This document shows, in pieces, positions 44,255-55,080 of a stretch of 64,000 nt of DNA. The DNA comes from Myotis daubentonii (lineage: Eukaryota > Chordata > Mammalia > Chiroptera > Vespertilionidae). The translations under genes were made by a program, and so were the position numbers. The notes under the pieces are model-generated. The model was not told where the DNA came from and searched no databases. It saw only the letters and a list, made by a program, of their open reading frames with translations. The stretch is from contig NC_081851.1 of the NCBI RefSeq assembly GCF_963259705.1, positions 10,824,145-10,888,144 of the forward strand. Direction: 5' to 3'. The first letter of the stretch is position 1. Every line of letters begins with the position of its first letter.

Positions 44255-45589
44255 TTTGTGTGTTTTTTTTTAATTAAATCTTTATTGTTCAGATTATTAC
44301 ATTTGTTCCTCTTTTTTCCCCCCCATAACTCCCCTCCTCCCAGTTCCCGCCCCACCCTCCGCCCTCACTCCCCACCCACTGTCCTCATCCATAGGTGCAC
44401 GATTTTTGTCCAGTCTCTTCCCAAATCTCCCACACCCCTTTCCCCCCCAAGAATAGTCAGTCCATTCCCTTTCTATGTCCCTGATTCTATTATAATCAAC
44501 AGTTCATTCTGTTCATCAGATTATTTATTCACTTGATTCTTAGATTCACTTGTTGATAGATGCATATTTGTTGTTCATAATTTGTATCTTTACCTTTTTC
44601 TTCCTCTTCCTCTTCTTAAAGGATACCTTTCAGCATTTCATATAATCCTGGTTTGGTGGTGATGAACTCCTTTAGCTTTTCCTTATCTGTGAAGCTCTTT
44701 ATCTGACCTTCAATTCTGAATGATAGCTTTGCTGGATAAAGTAATCTTGGTTGTAGGTTCTTGGTATTCATCACTTTGAATATTTCTTGCCACTCCCTTC
44801 TGGCCTGCAAAGTTTCTGTTGAGAGTGAAAAGCTGACAGTCGTATGGGTATTCCCTTGTAGGTAACTGAGTTACTTTCTCTTGCTGTTTTTAAGATTCTC
44901 TCTTTATCTTTTGCTCTTGGCATTTTAATTATGATGTGTCTTGGTGTGGTCCTCTTTGGATTCCTTTTGTTTGGGGTTCTCCGCGCTTCTTGGACCTGTA
45001 AGTCCATTTCTTTCACCAGGTGGGGGAAGTTTTCTGTCATTATTTCTTCAAATAGGTTTTCAATATCTTGCTCTCTCTCATCTTCTGGCACCCCTATAAT
45101 TCTGATGTTGGTACGCTTGAAGCTGTCCCAGAGGCTCCTTACACTATCCTCGCATTTTTGGATTCTTTTTTCATTTTGCTTTTCCGGTTGGGTGTTTTTT
45201 GCTTCCTCGCATTTCAAATCATTGACTTGATTCTTGCGCTCCTCTGGTCTGCTGTCGGGAGTCTGTATAATATTCGTTATTTCAGTCCGTGTATGCTTAA
45301 TTTCTAGTTGGTTCCCCAATATAACATCGAGGGTCTCATTAGTTTTCTTGTAGAGCTCATTAAGTTTATCGGCGGCTTCTAAACAGTTCTTGAGAGACCT
45401 TAAAAGTGTGGTTCTGAACTCTATATCTTCCATTGACAATTTTGTCCTGTTTCTTTGTCTCCGCATTTTGTTATGCTTCCTTGGTGCACCCCCTAGTGGT
45501 CTTTGTTCGCAGTCTTATAGTTAAACCTTGATTGTTGTAGCTAATACCAGGGAGGGTTTGACCTCCAGGCCAAGTGGCTATGAGAATCC
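44255..45589 (-). mobile_element. HAL1-like element, 5' truncated, nested in L1
   Basis: Flanked by CAAACTAAGAAGTTTTT (44238-44254 and 45590-45606), a perfect 17-bp target duplication. Compared base by base with 39986-41895 it differs at roughly 20 positions over about 1.33 kb, about 98% alike. The 5' UTR is cut about 300 bp short of the full copy, so the YY1-like start is absent. Confidence 0.92.
44616..45466 (-). pseudogene. HAL1/L1 ORF1, frameshifted
   Basis: The same protein as in the copy at 40346-41194, but a short insertion and substitution cluster at about 44822-44833 (GAGAGTGAAAAGC in place of GAGAAATCAGC) shifts the frame in the C-terminal domain. The upstream part (about 217 residues) and the downstream part (64 residues) are in different frames. 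The lesion removes the join between the RHIII and LQARREW blocks, so a functional RNA-binding domain is unlikely. Confidence 0.88.
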
Positions 45590-46557
45590 CAAACTAAGAA
45601 GTTTTTGTACAATAAAGGAAATCCACCCACTGAATGGAGAATGTATTTGCCAGTGACACATCTGATAAGGGGTTAATCAGAATTTATAAAGGACTCATAA
45701 AACTCAGCACCAAAAAAAAGATCCAAAAAAAAGATCCAATTAAGAAATGAGCAAAGGAGCTGAACACACACTTCTCTAAAGAGGACATACAGATGGCCAA
45801 TAGACATATGAAAAGATCTTCAAAGTCACTAATCATCAGAGACATTAAAACCACAATGAGATACCACCTCACACCTGTCAGAATGGCTACCATCAATAAA
45901 TCAACAAACAAGTGCTGGCTTGGATGTGGAGAAAAGGGAACCCTCGTGCACTGCTGGTGGGAATGCAGACTGGTGCAGCCACCTTGGAAAGCAATATGGA
46001 ATTTCTTCCAAAAATTAAAAATGGAACTGCCTGATGACCCAGTAAATCCACTTCTAAGAAACCTGAAACACTAATTCGAAAGAATATATGCACCCCTATG
46101 TTTGTTGCAGCATTATTTACAATAGTCAAGATCTGGAAGCAGCCCAAGTGCCCATCAGTAGACAAGTGGATAAAAAGCTGTGGAACATTTACACCATGGG
46201 ATACTACGCAGCTGTAGAAAAGAAGCATCTCTTACCCTTGGAGACAGCATGGTTGGATCTGGAGATTATTATGCGAAGCAAAATTGGCCAGAGAAAGACA
46301 AATACCACGCTATGTCACTTATATGTGGAATCTAATGAACAAAATAAGCTAACAAAATGGAAACAGATTCGTAGATACAGAGAACAGACTGACAGCTGTC
46401 AGAGGGAGGGCATTGGGAGGCTGGGTGAAAAAGATGGAAGGGTTAAGCCAAAAAACCCCTCAAGACAGACAACAGTATGGTGATTACCAGAGGGAAAGGG
46501 TGTGTGTTGTCTGTGATGAGATCATGGGCTGACGTCCGGTGAAGAACCTGCGTGAGC

Positions 46558-46899
46558 GTTTGTCTGCTAGGACTGCCATAACCTCATTCCGCAGACCGGG
46601 TGCCTGACGACAGAAACTTATTCTCACAGTGCTGGGGGTGGAAGTCCCAGATGGAGGTGTTGGCAGGTTTGGTTTCTCTCGATGCTTCTCTCCTCTGGTT
46701 GCCTCTTCACATGGCTGTCCCTCTGTGCTTGTGGGTCCTGGTATCGCTCCCTGTTCTTATTAAGGACCCCGTCAGATTGGCTTCGCAGCTAACTGCCTCG
46801 TTGTGGCAGAACCTCTAACCACCGGTACGTTCTGAAGTGCTGGGGTTGGGAGTTTAACACTTGAATTCTGGGGGGACACAATTCAGACTGTAACCCATG
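46558..46899 (-). mobile_element. MLT1-like MaLR LTR
   Basis: On the plus strand TTTGTCTGCTAGGACTGCCA, GACAGAAACTTATTCTCACA, TTATTAAGGACCCCGTCAGA and GGGGGGACACAATTCAGACT follow the reversed MLT1 LTR from end to start. It is an old, mammal-wide solo LTR. Confidence 0.75.
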
Positions 46900-49540
46900 G
46901 GGCACGCACAGCTGCAGGATGTAAGAAGAGCTATACGTTGCTAAAGGAACCCAGAAGGCGAAGTGTTCAAGGGACCCTGGGGCATCTGGGAATTCTCCTC
47001 AGAGGCGGGTTTTGAACAGCCTCTTCGACGGGGTAGGCTTTCTCCCACCCTCGGAACACGGGGTGGGCTGTGCAGGGAGGAGCGGGTTTGAAGGAGTTCC
47101 CAGGCCCAGCTGCTGAAGAAGTGGGCTCTCCAGGCTGGGGCGGTGAGCAGCCATGTCAGTGGAGACGTGCGTTGCAGAGAACAGGGAGGGACCCTCACGA
47201 GGGCTGCGGTGGGGGAGGGGGCACCCCTGTGCCAGGCCGCCTGCGCACAACACCGTGCAGTGGAGAGACGCAGGAAAGACAGTGGAGTTTAATCGCTCTC
47301 TGTCTTTATTAATAAAGGGAAACATGTAACGATGCCACAGAAAAGAATAAAGTTAAAAGTAAAATCATAATTCTCACCCCTGATCCCCCCCCCCCCCCCC
47401 AACCAGTTTATTAGTGGTAACCACTGCTAACAACAGCTTGTGCCCGGCCTTCCTGCCTGCTTTTCAAGGCTCTATTAAAAAAAGAAGAGAAAAGGAAGAA
47501 ATGCGAGAGGGAGAGGCCAGTGAGAGAGGAGGCAGGAAACCGGGCTTGCTCGCCGCTCTGCTGTGGGCCTGGGCCTTTCTTGCAGCTCCAGCTCCCTCGT
47601 TCTTTCAGTCCTTCATCCCCCAAGGTGAGGGCAGTTCCACACCGCCCGCCGCAGGCAAGTGGGAAAATTAAGGTGGTGTGTGTGTCCCAGCACAACACTG
47701 CCTCTGCCTGACTGAGAGGCTGAAGCTGGCTCCCGCCTGGCAGGTGCTGTCAGATGAAGTGGCAGCGATCTGCCCGAGTATCAAGGCTGACGGCACCTTT
47801 AGTGGGGAGCTTTGTGGGAGAACACTCAGCTGGACTTTGAAATCAGTTGAGCGTGGTTTCCAGTCCTGCCTGTGGGGCGTCTGGTGCTTTGGCTCCTGAG
47901 CTGAACAGGCAGGTGTGTGGCCCAGGGTGGCCGTGAGGATGGGCGAGGCTGCGGCAGGGGTGGGCAGCAGTGCCTGCTCCATGGGCACCGGGACGGGCTC
48001 TTCTCCTGCCTGGTACGCGGCTTCCGTGATCAGGAGGAGGAGAGGCGATCCCCTGAGCTCGCAGACACGCGCCGTGCGAGCATCCCAGTCATCTGCGCAA
48101 AGCTGCCAGCTCTAAAGTAGATGGAGCGCATTGCCCAGCAGTGTCTGCCCAAAGGCCCACAGCTCTGTGCCATCAGCACAGTGGGACACCTGCCCTCTTA
48201 GTAGCCCTTCATGCTCCATCTTTAATGCCTCCCTGGAGCAAAGCGTATTGGTGACGGCTGTCAGCCTGGGTCCGGGGCAGGCGGCGGCTGGGAGGAAACG
48301 GCCAGCCCTGCCACGCGCCTCAGTCCCGATGCAGGCAGGCACCGGGAATGCGGAGGGCAGCTCTTCCTCATGCCATTCCTGGGCCCCGCAGGGGAGGCCC
48401 TGAGCCCTGAGCCGCCCTGGGGTGAAGTAGGCGCCGCAGCTCAACGCCCAGGAGGATGAGTGAAAGCCCTGGTGTGGCTAGGCGTCTTGAAGCACCCTTG
48501 AGAAGGAGGGTATCTCCGTGTTGCAGAGAACTTAGATTATCCGTGCATTTTGCAGTGGTAAAGTTTTGCATCATTAAGGGTCCAACTTAATGTAGAAAAA
48601 GAACATCTGGTGTGTGTTCGTGTCTCCTCTCCCTCCTCCTCTTTGGGGTCTGAAGGGCGGTGCACGTGGGGAAGTCCTGTTCAAGGACACGTCTCCATGT
48701 CGCCTGCCGCCCGCCCGCAGCGGCCGTGTGGGGCGGCGTGCACTCTCGGATGAGGGTCTTCCTTCCTCCTGGTGAAGCGCCTGTGCCTGGCGGTGCTCGC
48801 CGGGGTTGCTTTTGCACCATGTTGGCTTTGCCTATGGGTTAGGTCACACCTGTCCTGAAGGCCCGGTTTGGAGGGCTCGCGCTTCGAGTACGCAAACAGC
48901 CCACCTTGTGCAGAGGCGGTGGGCAGACTCCCTTTAACGCGAGGGGGAAAGGCTTCGATCACTGTTTGTTCTTAAAGTCATGCTTATTAGTGTGTTGACA
49001 GTTTGCCAGTGAAAGGCTTTTCTCACGGGAAACACCGCAGCCTTCGTTTTTTACACGTGAGTCCCAGGTGGCCATCCGCTCCTTCACTTGAACTTGAAGG
49101 GTGCCCCTTTGATCGATGCTCCTCTGTGGCTTCGGTCCTGCTCTTCCTGTTCCCGGCCTGGCCCACACACAGGCCGTGTGCTGTTGATGTGGGGGATGTG
49201 GTGTTTTGAGGCCTGCGTTCCTAGCTCTACAGCCTATTAGGGAACACCTGTAGCCCCCCGAGAACTTCACTCATGGTTAAGAGGGGTGTGAGTACCTGTC
49301 CTGTCAGGGTATTGGGAGGATTGAATGCAGCGCTCCTGAGAGCACGGTGCGTGCAAAGGGAGGCCCCATGGGGACAACCCAGACGGCACACCAACTGCCC
49401 AGCCTTGGGCCACAGGGATCTGACATCAGGCAAATTTACTTTTCAATTAAAAATTTCAAATACAACTTATGTCTGAAAGAACCACTGACTACACCAATAT
49501 GGAGGGAGGTCGTGTTGGTGGGCTTGGCTGCTTACCGTTT
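46900..49540. other. Unique GC-rich interval, no gene confirmed
   Basis: A C run lies at 47381-47400. Open frames overlap on both strands without domains. The part at 48690-48740 is CpG-rich. No exon can be supported. Confidence 0.3.
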
Positions 49541-49708
49541 TTAATATATTTTATTGATTTTTTTACAGAGAGGAAGGGAGAGGGATAGAGAATTAGAAAC
49601 ATCGATCGCTACCTCCTGCACACTCCCTACTAGGGATGTGCCTGAAACCAAGGTACATGCCCTTGACCGGAATCGAACCTGGGACCCTGAGCCAAACCGG
49701 TTAGGGTT
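49541..49708 (-). mobile_element. VES-type SINE (internally shortened)
   Basis: ATATTTTATTGATTTTTTTA, CATCGATCGCTACCTCCTGC, TGCCCTTGACCGGAATCGAA, then GAGCCAAACCGGTTAGGG. The segment between B-box and head is about 40 bp shorter than in the other copies. Confidence 0.88.
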
Positions 49709-50239
49709 GGTGGTTTTCTTTAGTAAGTGGCTTATGTAAGGTCGGAAGTGAAAAATTAAGAACCCGTGTTCCAGGTGTCAGGTCAGACATGAAAATTCCC
49801 ATTTCGAAAGAACCTGTCATTTTACCGTAAACACTTAGCAGAGAGAAGGGTGTGATCAACCTGGTATACATTTAAAAAAAAAACTTTATTGTTGGAAGTA
49901 TTACATATGTCCCCTCTTTTCCCCCTTGACCCTTTCTAGCCCACCCCTGCCCCCTGCCCCCGGCCTTCACCACCCTGTTGTCTGTGTCCATGGGTTATGC
50001 ATATATGCATACAAGTTCTTTGGTTGACCACTTCCCATCACCTACCCTCCCCCGCCTTCCCTCTGAGATTTTTCAGGCTGTTCCGTGCTTCCATGTCCCT
50101 GGATCCGCTCCATTCATGTTTATTGTGTTTACTAGATGCCACATATGAGTGAGATCATGTGATACTTGTCTTTCTCTGACTGGCTTATTTTACTTAGCAT
50201 ATAATTACCAGGTCCATCCATTCTGTCTCAAAGAGTAAG

Positions 50240-50242
<3 letters not shown>

Positions 50243-50285
<43 letters not shown>
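50243..50285. repeat. Poly-T run inside L1 (poly-A on coding strand)
   Basis: A pure run of about 43 T. It falls where L1 ORF2 has a short lysine-coding A run after GYYAAV, so a short coding A tract has expanded by slippage. Confidence 0.9.
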
Positions 50286-50288
<3 letters not shown>

Positions 50289-50657
50289 GCTGCATAGTAT
50301 CCCATGGTGTAAATGTACCACCGCTTTTTTATCTACTCATCTACTGATGGGCAGATGGGCTGTTTCCAGTTCTTGTGCTGCTATGCTGGATTCCTAGAAG
50401 TGGGATCACTGGGTCAAATGGCAGTTCCATATTGAATTTTTTGAGGAAACTTCATACTGTTTTCTATAATGGCTGCACCAATCTGCATTCCCACCAGCAG
50501 TGTACTAGGGTTCTCTTTTCTCCACATCCTCGCCAATAATTGCCATTTGTTGATGGTAGACAGACATTCTAACAGGTGTGAGGTGATAACTTCTCATTTT
50601 AATTTGCATCTGTGTGTCCACTTTGGAGAAGTGTCTATTTAGGTCCTTTGCCCATTT

Positions 50658-50876
50658 TTTAAAAATATATTTTTATTGATTTCAGAGAGGATGGGAGAGG
50701 GAGAGTTAGAAACATCAGTGATGAGAGGAAATCATTGATTGGCTGCCTCCTGCACCCCCCCACCCCATAGGGGATCAAGCCCACAACCCGGGCATGTTCA
50801 CTTGACTGGAATCAAACCTGAGACCCTTCAGTCCACAGACTGACACTCTATCCACTGAGCCAAACCAGCTAGGGCC
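50658..50876 (-). mobile_element. VES-type SINE nested in L1
   Basis: Antisense copy flanked by TGCCCATTTTTT on both sides. Contains ATATTTTTATTGATTTCAGA, GACTGGAATCAAACCTGAGA and ACTGAGCCAAACCAGCTAGG. Confidence 0.95.
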
Positions 50877-50949
50877 TATGCCCATTTTTTAATTGGATTG
50901 TTTGTTTTCTTTTTGTTAAGTTGCGTAAGTTCCTTATATTTGTTGGATA

Positions 50950-51201
50950 TTAACCCCCAGCTTTATTTTGTTTCTTTTTTTCTCCAGCTTTTTTTTTTGT
51001 TTCCATTTGCATGGAAAAAATTTGTTTCCATCTCTTCATTCTCATCCTGTGTGAGACTTTTTTTCTGAGGTGGGTCTCTTGTAGACAGCATATAGGTGGG
51101 TCATGTTTTTGTATCCATTCAACCACCCTATGCCTTTTGTTTGGAGTATTTAATCCATTTACATTAAAGTTTATTATTAAGAGGTATTTATTTATTGCCA
51201 T
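50950..51201 (-). pseudogene. L1 ORF2 N-terminal fragment
   Basis: The frame begins MAINKYLLIINFNVNGLNTP and continues to CCLQETH, the opening of the L1 apurinic endonuclease domain with the metal-binding Asn (NVNGLN) and the QETH motif. After about 75 residues it turns into low-complexity Lys-rich sequence and ends at the deletion join. It cannot encode an active enzyme. Confidence 0.85.
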
Positions 51202-51743
51202 TTTAATTATGAATGCCTAGGTTTCACTCTCCATTTCTTTTCATTATATCATTGCCTTTAGCATTTCTTGCAATGCTGGCTTGGTGGTGATAAACTCCCC
51301 CCCCCCCTTTTTTTTATTTTTTTGGTCTGGGAAGCTCTTTATTTCACCATCTTGAATGAGAACCTTGCTGGATATAGTAACCTTGGTTTCAGATCCTTGC
51401 TATTCATTACCTTGAGTGCTTAATGCTTTTGCCTTTAGAGTTTCTGATGAGATATCAGTTGACAGCCTTATGGGAGCTCCTTTATAGGTAACAAATTGCT
51501 TTTCTCTTGCTGCCTTTAAGGTTCTCTCTTTGTCTTTCATTTTTGGCATTTTGATTATGATGTGTCAGGGCATGGGCCTTTTTGGGTTTTTCTTGCTTGA
51601 GTCTCTGTACCTCCTGAACTTGGGTGACTTTTTCCTTCACCAGGTTAGGAAAGTTTTCTGCCATTATTTCTTCAAACATGTTCTCTATCCCTTACTCCCT
51701 TTCTTCCCCATTCTAGTGCACCTATTATGTGAATATTGTTGTT

Positions 51744-51950
51744 TTTTAAAAAAATATATTTTTATTGATTTCAGAGAGTGAGAGGGAGAAAGAGTTAGGA
51801 ACTTCAATTATGAGAATCATTGATCAGCTGCCTCCTGCAGCTGGGGATTGAACCTGCAACCCAGGCATGTGCCCTTGACTGGAATCAAAACCAGGACCTT
51901 ACAGTGTGCTGGCCAACACTCTATCCACTGAGCCAAACCAACTAGGACTG
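51744..51950 (-). mobile_element. VES-type SINE nested in L1 ORF1
   Basis: Antisense copy with ATATTTTTATTGATTTCAGA, GGGGATTGAACCTGCAACCC and ACTGAGCCAAACCAACTAGG. It interrupts the degenerate ORF1 of the surrounding L1. Confidence 0.93.
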
Positions 51951-53234
51951 TCCTCTTGTTTTCTAATTCTTTCTTTCTTTTTTTTTTTGGTTCTCTGATT
52001 GGATGAATTTTCTTCCCTAATTCACTGACTCCATCCTCAGCTTCTCCTAATCTGCTGTGTATTCTTTCCAATGTTTTATTTGTGTTATGTCATTCTTTAT
52101 TTCCAACTGTTCTTTTTCATAGTTACTATATCTTTTCTCATGCTGTTGACATCTTTGCCATCATTATTCTGAACTCTATTATCACATAGTTTTATCTCTA
52201 TTTCATTTATCTCTTCTTCTGGAGAATTCTCTTGTTCTTTCATTTGGGGCTTTTCTTTTGGCTCCTCATTTTGGCTGCCTGTTTGGGTTTGTGACTGTGT
52301 ATTAGGTAGATCTGTTACACCTTCCAGTCTCTACTGCAGGACAGTGTCGAACACTGTTTCTGACTAATTAGATCAGGCAAATACTCAAAGCCTCCAGAGA
52401 CCTGCCTCTGCCCAAAGACTGATTGGTTTAGTCTTCAGTAGTCCTCAGGCAATCGTCCATGGGTGTGGCAAGAGGTTTTCCAACAGGTGGGGCCCTTGCT
52501 TTTACCTGGAGGCTAATTGTTATTCTCAATCTCTTAATGGGCCTCAGAAAGCCACACCATGGAGTAAGGGGTTTTCCAATAGGGTAGGTGAACTGTCTTC
52601 TCCCCCAGGCAAAAACCGCCTGGATTGCAAAGGCCTGCCTGAGAAAACGGACCTCTGCAGCGTGAGGGAATAACTTAGCACAGGAAACCAGGGTGTCTGC
52701 CTTCTGAGCTCTAACCTCAGAGCCCCCGATCCTGGCTTCTGCTCACACAGCTCCAGTCTACTCTGTCCTCCCTCTGCTGGAGCCCAAGGGGAGTGGCTGC
52801 ACACTAAATTTTGTGTTGGCCCTTTAAGAGGGTGCCTGTTTTTCCAGCCCTCTCTCCCTGGCAGAGTGCTTTTCACAGCCAGATATGTGGGCACCTTTCT
52901 CAGTTCTGGTGCTTTTTGCTGGGGGCGGGGCAGGGGGGGCTCGCTTGGAGATTAGGCCCCAGAGTTCTCAGTGGCACCCCCCACAGCTGAGATATCGCTG
53001 CAGAACTTCAGCTGCTGCCTGTGGGTGCCCGCCAGCCCTCTCCTGCCCCCCCACCTACCAGCCTCTAGTGGTCTTCACTTTCCATCCTTGGTTATCAGGG
53101 TTCTCTCCAGTTGATTATTCAGGGTGGTTTTTTGTTTATTTGTTTGTTTTATGTATTTTTAGTTATAATTTTAATTTGGTCCTGGATGGGTGTCTGTCGC
53201 CATTTTCAATCTCCATTTCCATCCTGGTATACAT

Positions 53235-54220
53235 CTAACGTCTTGCCCAAATCTAGTCTTCCCATTCATTGTGTTTGGTTATCACCTTTTCCTTGAATTT
53301 AATCATATTTTTAAATAAAAAGCATGTACCCTCTACAATAATGCTAGAGAATATATAAAATAGGAATAAGTTTTTAATGAAAATTTATGAACTTGCCTTT
53401 GTAACATTTTTATGATAGCCCTACTCAGATTATCTTTTTGCTACTTGACTAAAATAGAACTCGATTTTTCTGTGGGGTGTTTAACACTTTGGGCCATAAT
53501 CAAGCCAGGGATGAATTAATAGATCTCTGAGGGAACTGTCAAGACAGATCCCCTCTGGGTGTGAAATGTAATTAACAATGGCAGTGAACTCAGTGGGAGC
53601 GCCGCAGACCTTCAGGGACCTGGAAAATGCCAGGCAAGGACTGAAAGTAGTTCCCTGGTGGAGGGAAGGTGAGGGGAGAGCAGACTGCCCAACAGGAGGG
53701 AGAGGCTGCAGTGTCGCTGGTATTTCTGGGGATGTTATTCTCAGGTTTCCTGCAGGGATGATTTTAGCACCAGGCTGTGGGCCCCGTAGCTGGCCTCTCA
53801 ATAAATGGCCAGGACGAGAGACTCCAAGACAGGATGGCATCTAAGTAATGTCAGTGCTCTCTGCGGTGGCTGCCTCAGCGCCCAGACGGGCTTCCTTCCC
53901 AGGGGGCAGCCTTCCTTTTGTTATGGCAAGCTCCGCAGGTGTGGGTGGGGAGCCGGGGGTAGGGAGTCTGAATACACTTGGGACCTAGGTCCCTGTTTTA
54001 TGGCTTGCTGTCCCCATTCTCTCCATCCCTTGCCTCGCTGACCGTGGCCTCCATCTGATTGGCGGCTAGAAGGTGGGGAGAGGTCATTAGGTACAAGGCA
54101 ACTTTCTTCTGGGGTTTATTAAAAATATTTGTTTCAGGTAAATAAGCAGTTATTTCTCAAGCAGTTACTTAAAATCAAACAAGCAAGCGTCCTAATGTGT
54201 GATTTTCTGTTTCTTTTCAG
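53235..54220. other. Unique sequence before an exon-like segment
   Basis: AT-rich first, then mixed. No gene is supported. Confidence 0.3.
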
Positions 54221-54394
54221 ATCGCCTCTGCGCCTTTACTACGAGAGGTTTCCCAGAGCAGAGCCCTGTGGAGGTGGGAGTTGGGTTTGGGAGCCTGGAG
54301 AATTGCCGCCGCTCCGTCCCTGCGCAGGTGTGATCTGCTGGAGTCATCGCCAGGGGTTCTGGTGTGGCCAGTCATCTCGTAGCTGAGGCCAAGG
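54221..54394 (+). other. Exon-like segment with strong splice signals
   Basis: TTTTCTGTTTCTTTTCAG is an excellent acceptor, and CCAAGG|GTAAGT an excellent donor, 174 bp apart. All three frames are open through the first 100 bp, but each meets a stop before the donor. If real, it is more likely a non-coding, UTR or terminal exon than an internal coding exon. A second possible donor (GCGCAG|GTGTGA at 54326) would leave a 105-bp open exon. Confidence 0.28.
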
Positions 54395-55080
54395 GTAAGT
54401 CTGCAGCTTCCTGCTTTAAAATGGGGAGAAGAGGCTGCTTTCGCCTGAGATACTTGCTTGGCACAGTAGGTTGGACATTAATAAAATGGCAGGAGGCGTA
54501 GCCCTGATTGTTGAGACACATAATATTTCCGTTCCCAAGGGACTTGGTTGAAACGTTACGGTCACTAGCCCTGCTGTAGGGTGTGACGCGCTGAGGAGCT
54601 GGAGGCGTAGCACAGGCACCTCGCCCGGGAAACGCCCTGCGCTCAGCTCTCCGGCCCAGCAGGTGGCTCTCGAGGCTGCAGGTCGGGCCTCCCGCGCCGC
54701 TGGGAGCCCTGAGACGAGGGGCGCTGCCGCCGGGACGCTCAGTCCGGCAGAGGCTTCACTCCGCTCTGATGCCGAGAAGACAGGTCTGCATCAGAAGGTG
54801 CCAATAGATAAAGGGTTTTGAGGAACGTTTACCTGTTTGTACGAGAATGTACTTGTGTGTGTTAAACTGAAACCATGTCTGTATTGTAGGCAGGCGGGTT
54901 CTGAGATCCAGGGGCCCTGTAATAGCAGATACTAGACAACGTCATACCTCGCATAACATAGCATCGCTGAGCCCTGGCATCGTTTGGGATGTTTGACTTA
55001 GGACGTAAGAAATGCTGGGCAGCATTCTGGCCGACCTGGCTCCGTCTCTGGCTGTGTGAGCAGGTGCAAGTGCACCTCCA
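54395..55080. other. Unique sequence with a small CpG-rich patch
   Basis: The part at 54660-54750 is CpG-rich (CCCGCGCCGC, GCTGCCGCCGGGACGC). No gene is seen. Confidence 0.3.

Larger units (their letters stand above)
44200..46500 (+). pseudogene. L1 ORF2 3' part, split by a HAL1 insertion
   Basis: The plus strand encodes L1 ORF2 C-terminal pieces on both sides of the HAL1 copy at 44255-45589. After the insertion come SDTSDKGLI-type sequence, [34 protein letters not shown] and YTMGYYAAVEKKHLL. The frame is broken and the 5' part of the element is missing. The 3' boundary near 46500 is estimated from loss of similarity. The copy must be older than the HAL1 that interrupts it. Confidence 0.85.
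49872..53222 (-). mobile_element. L1 element with most of ORF2 deleted, carrying two nested SINEs
   Basis: Flanked by CCTGGTATACAT (49860-49871 and 53223-53234), so both ends of one insertion are present. On the minus strand the order is a 5' region (53222 to about 52100), a degenerate ORF1 (about 52070-51230), the start of ORF2 (IINFNVNGLNTPNKRHRVVE, then ICCLQETH), an abrupt join near 50955, the ORF2 end with NNPIKKW-like and GYYAAVKK-like pieces, 3' UTR and A tail. About 3 kb of ORF2 is missing, including endonuclease catalytic residues and the whole reverse transcriptase. Without SINEs the element is about 2.9 kb. Confidence 0.85.
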
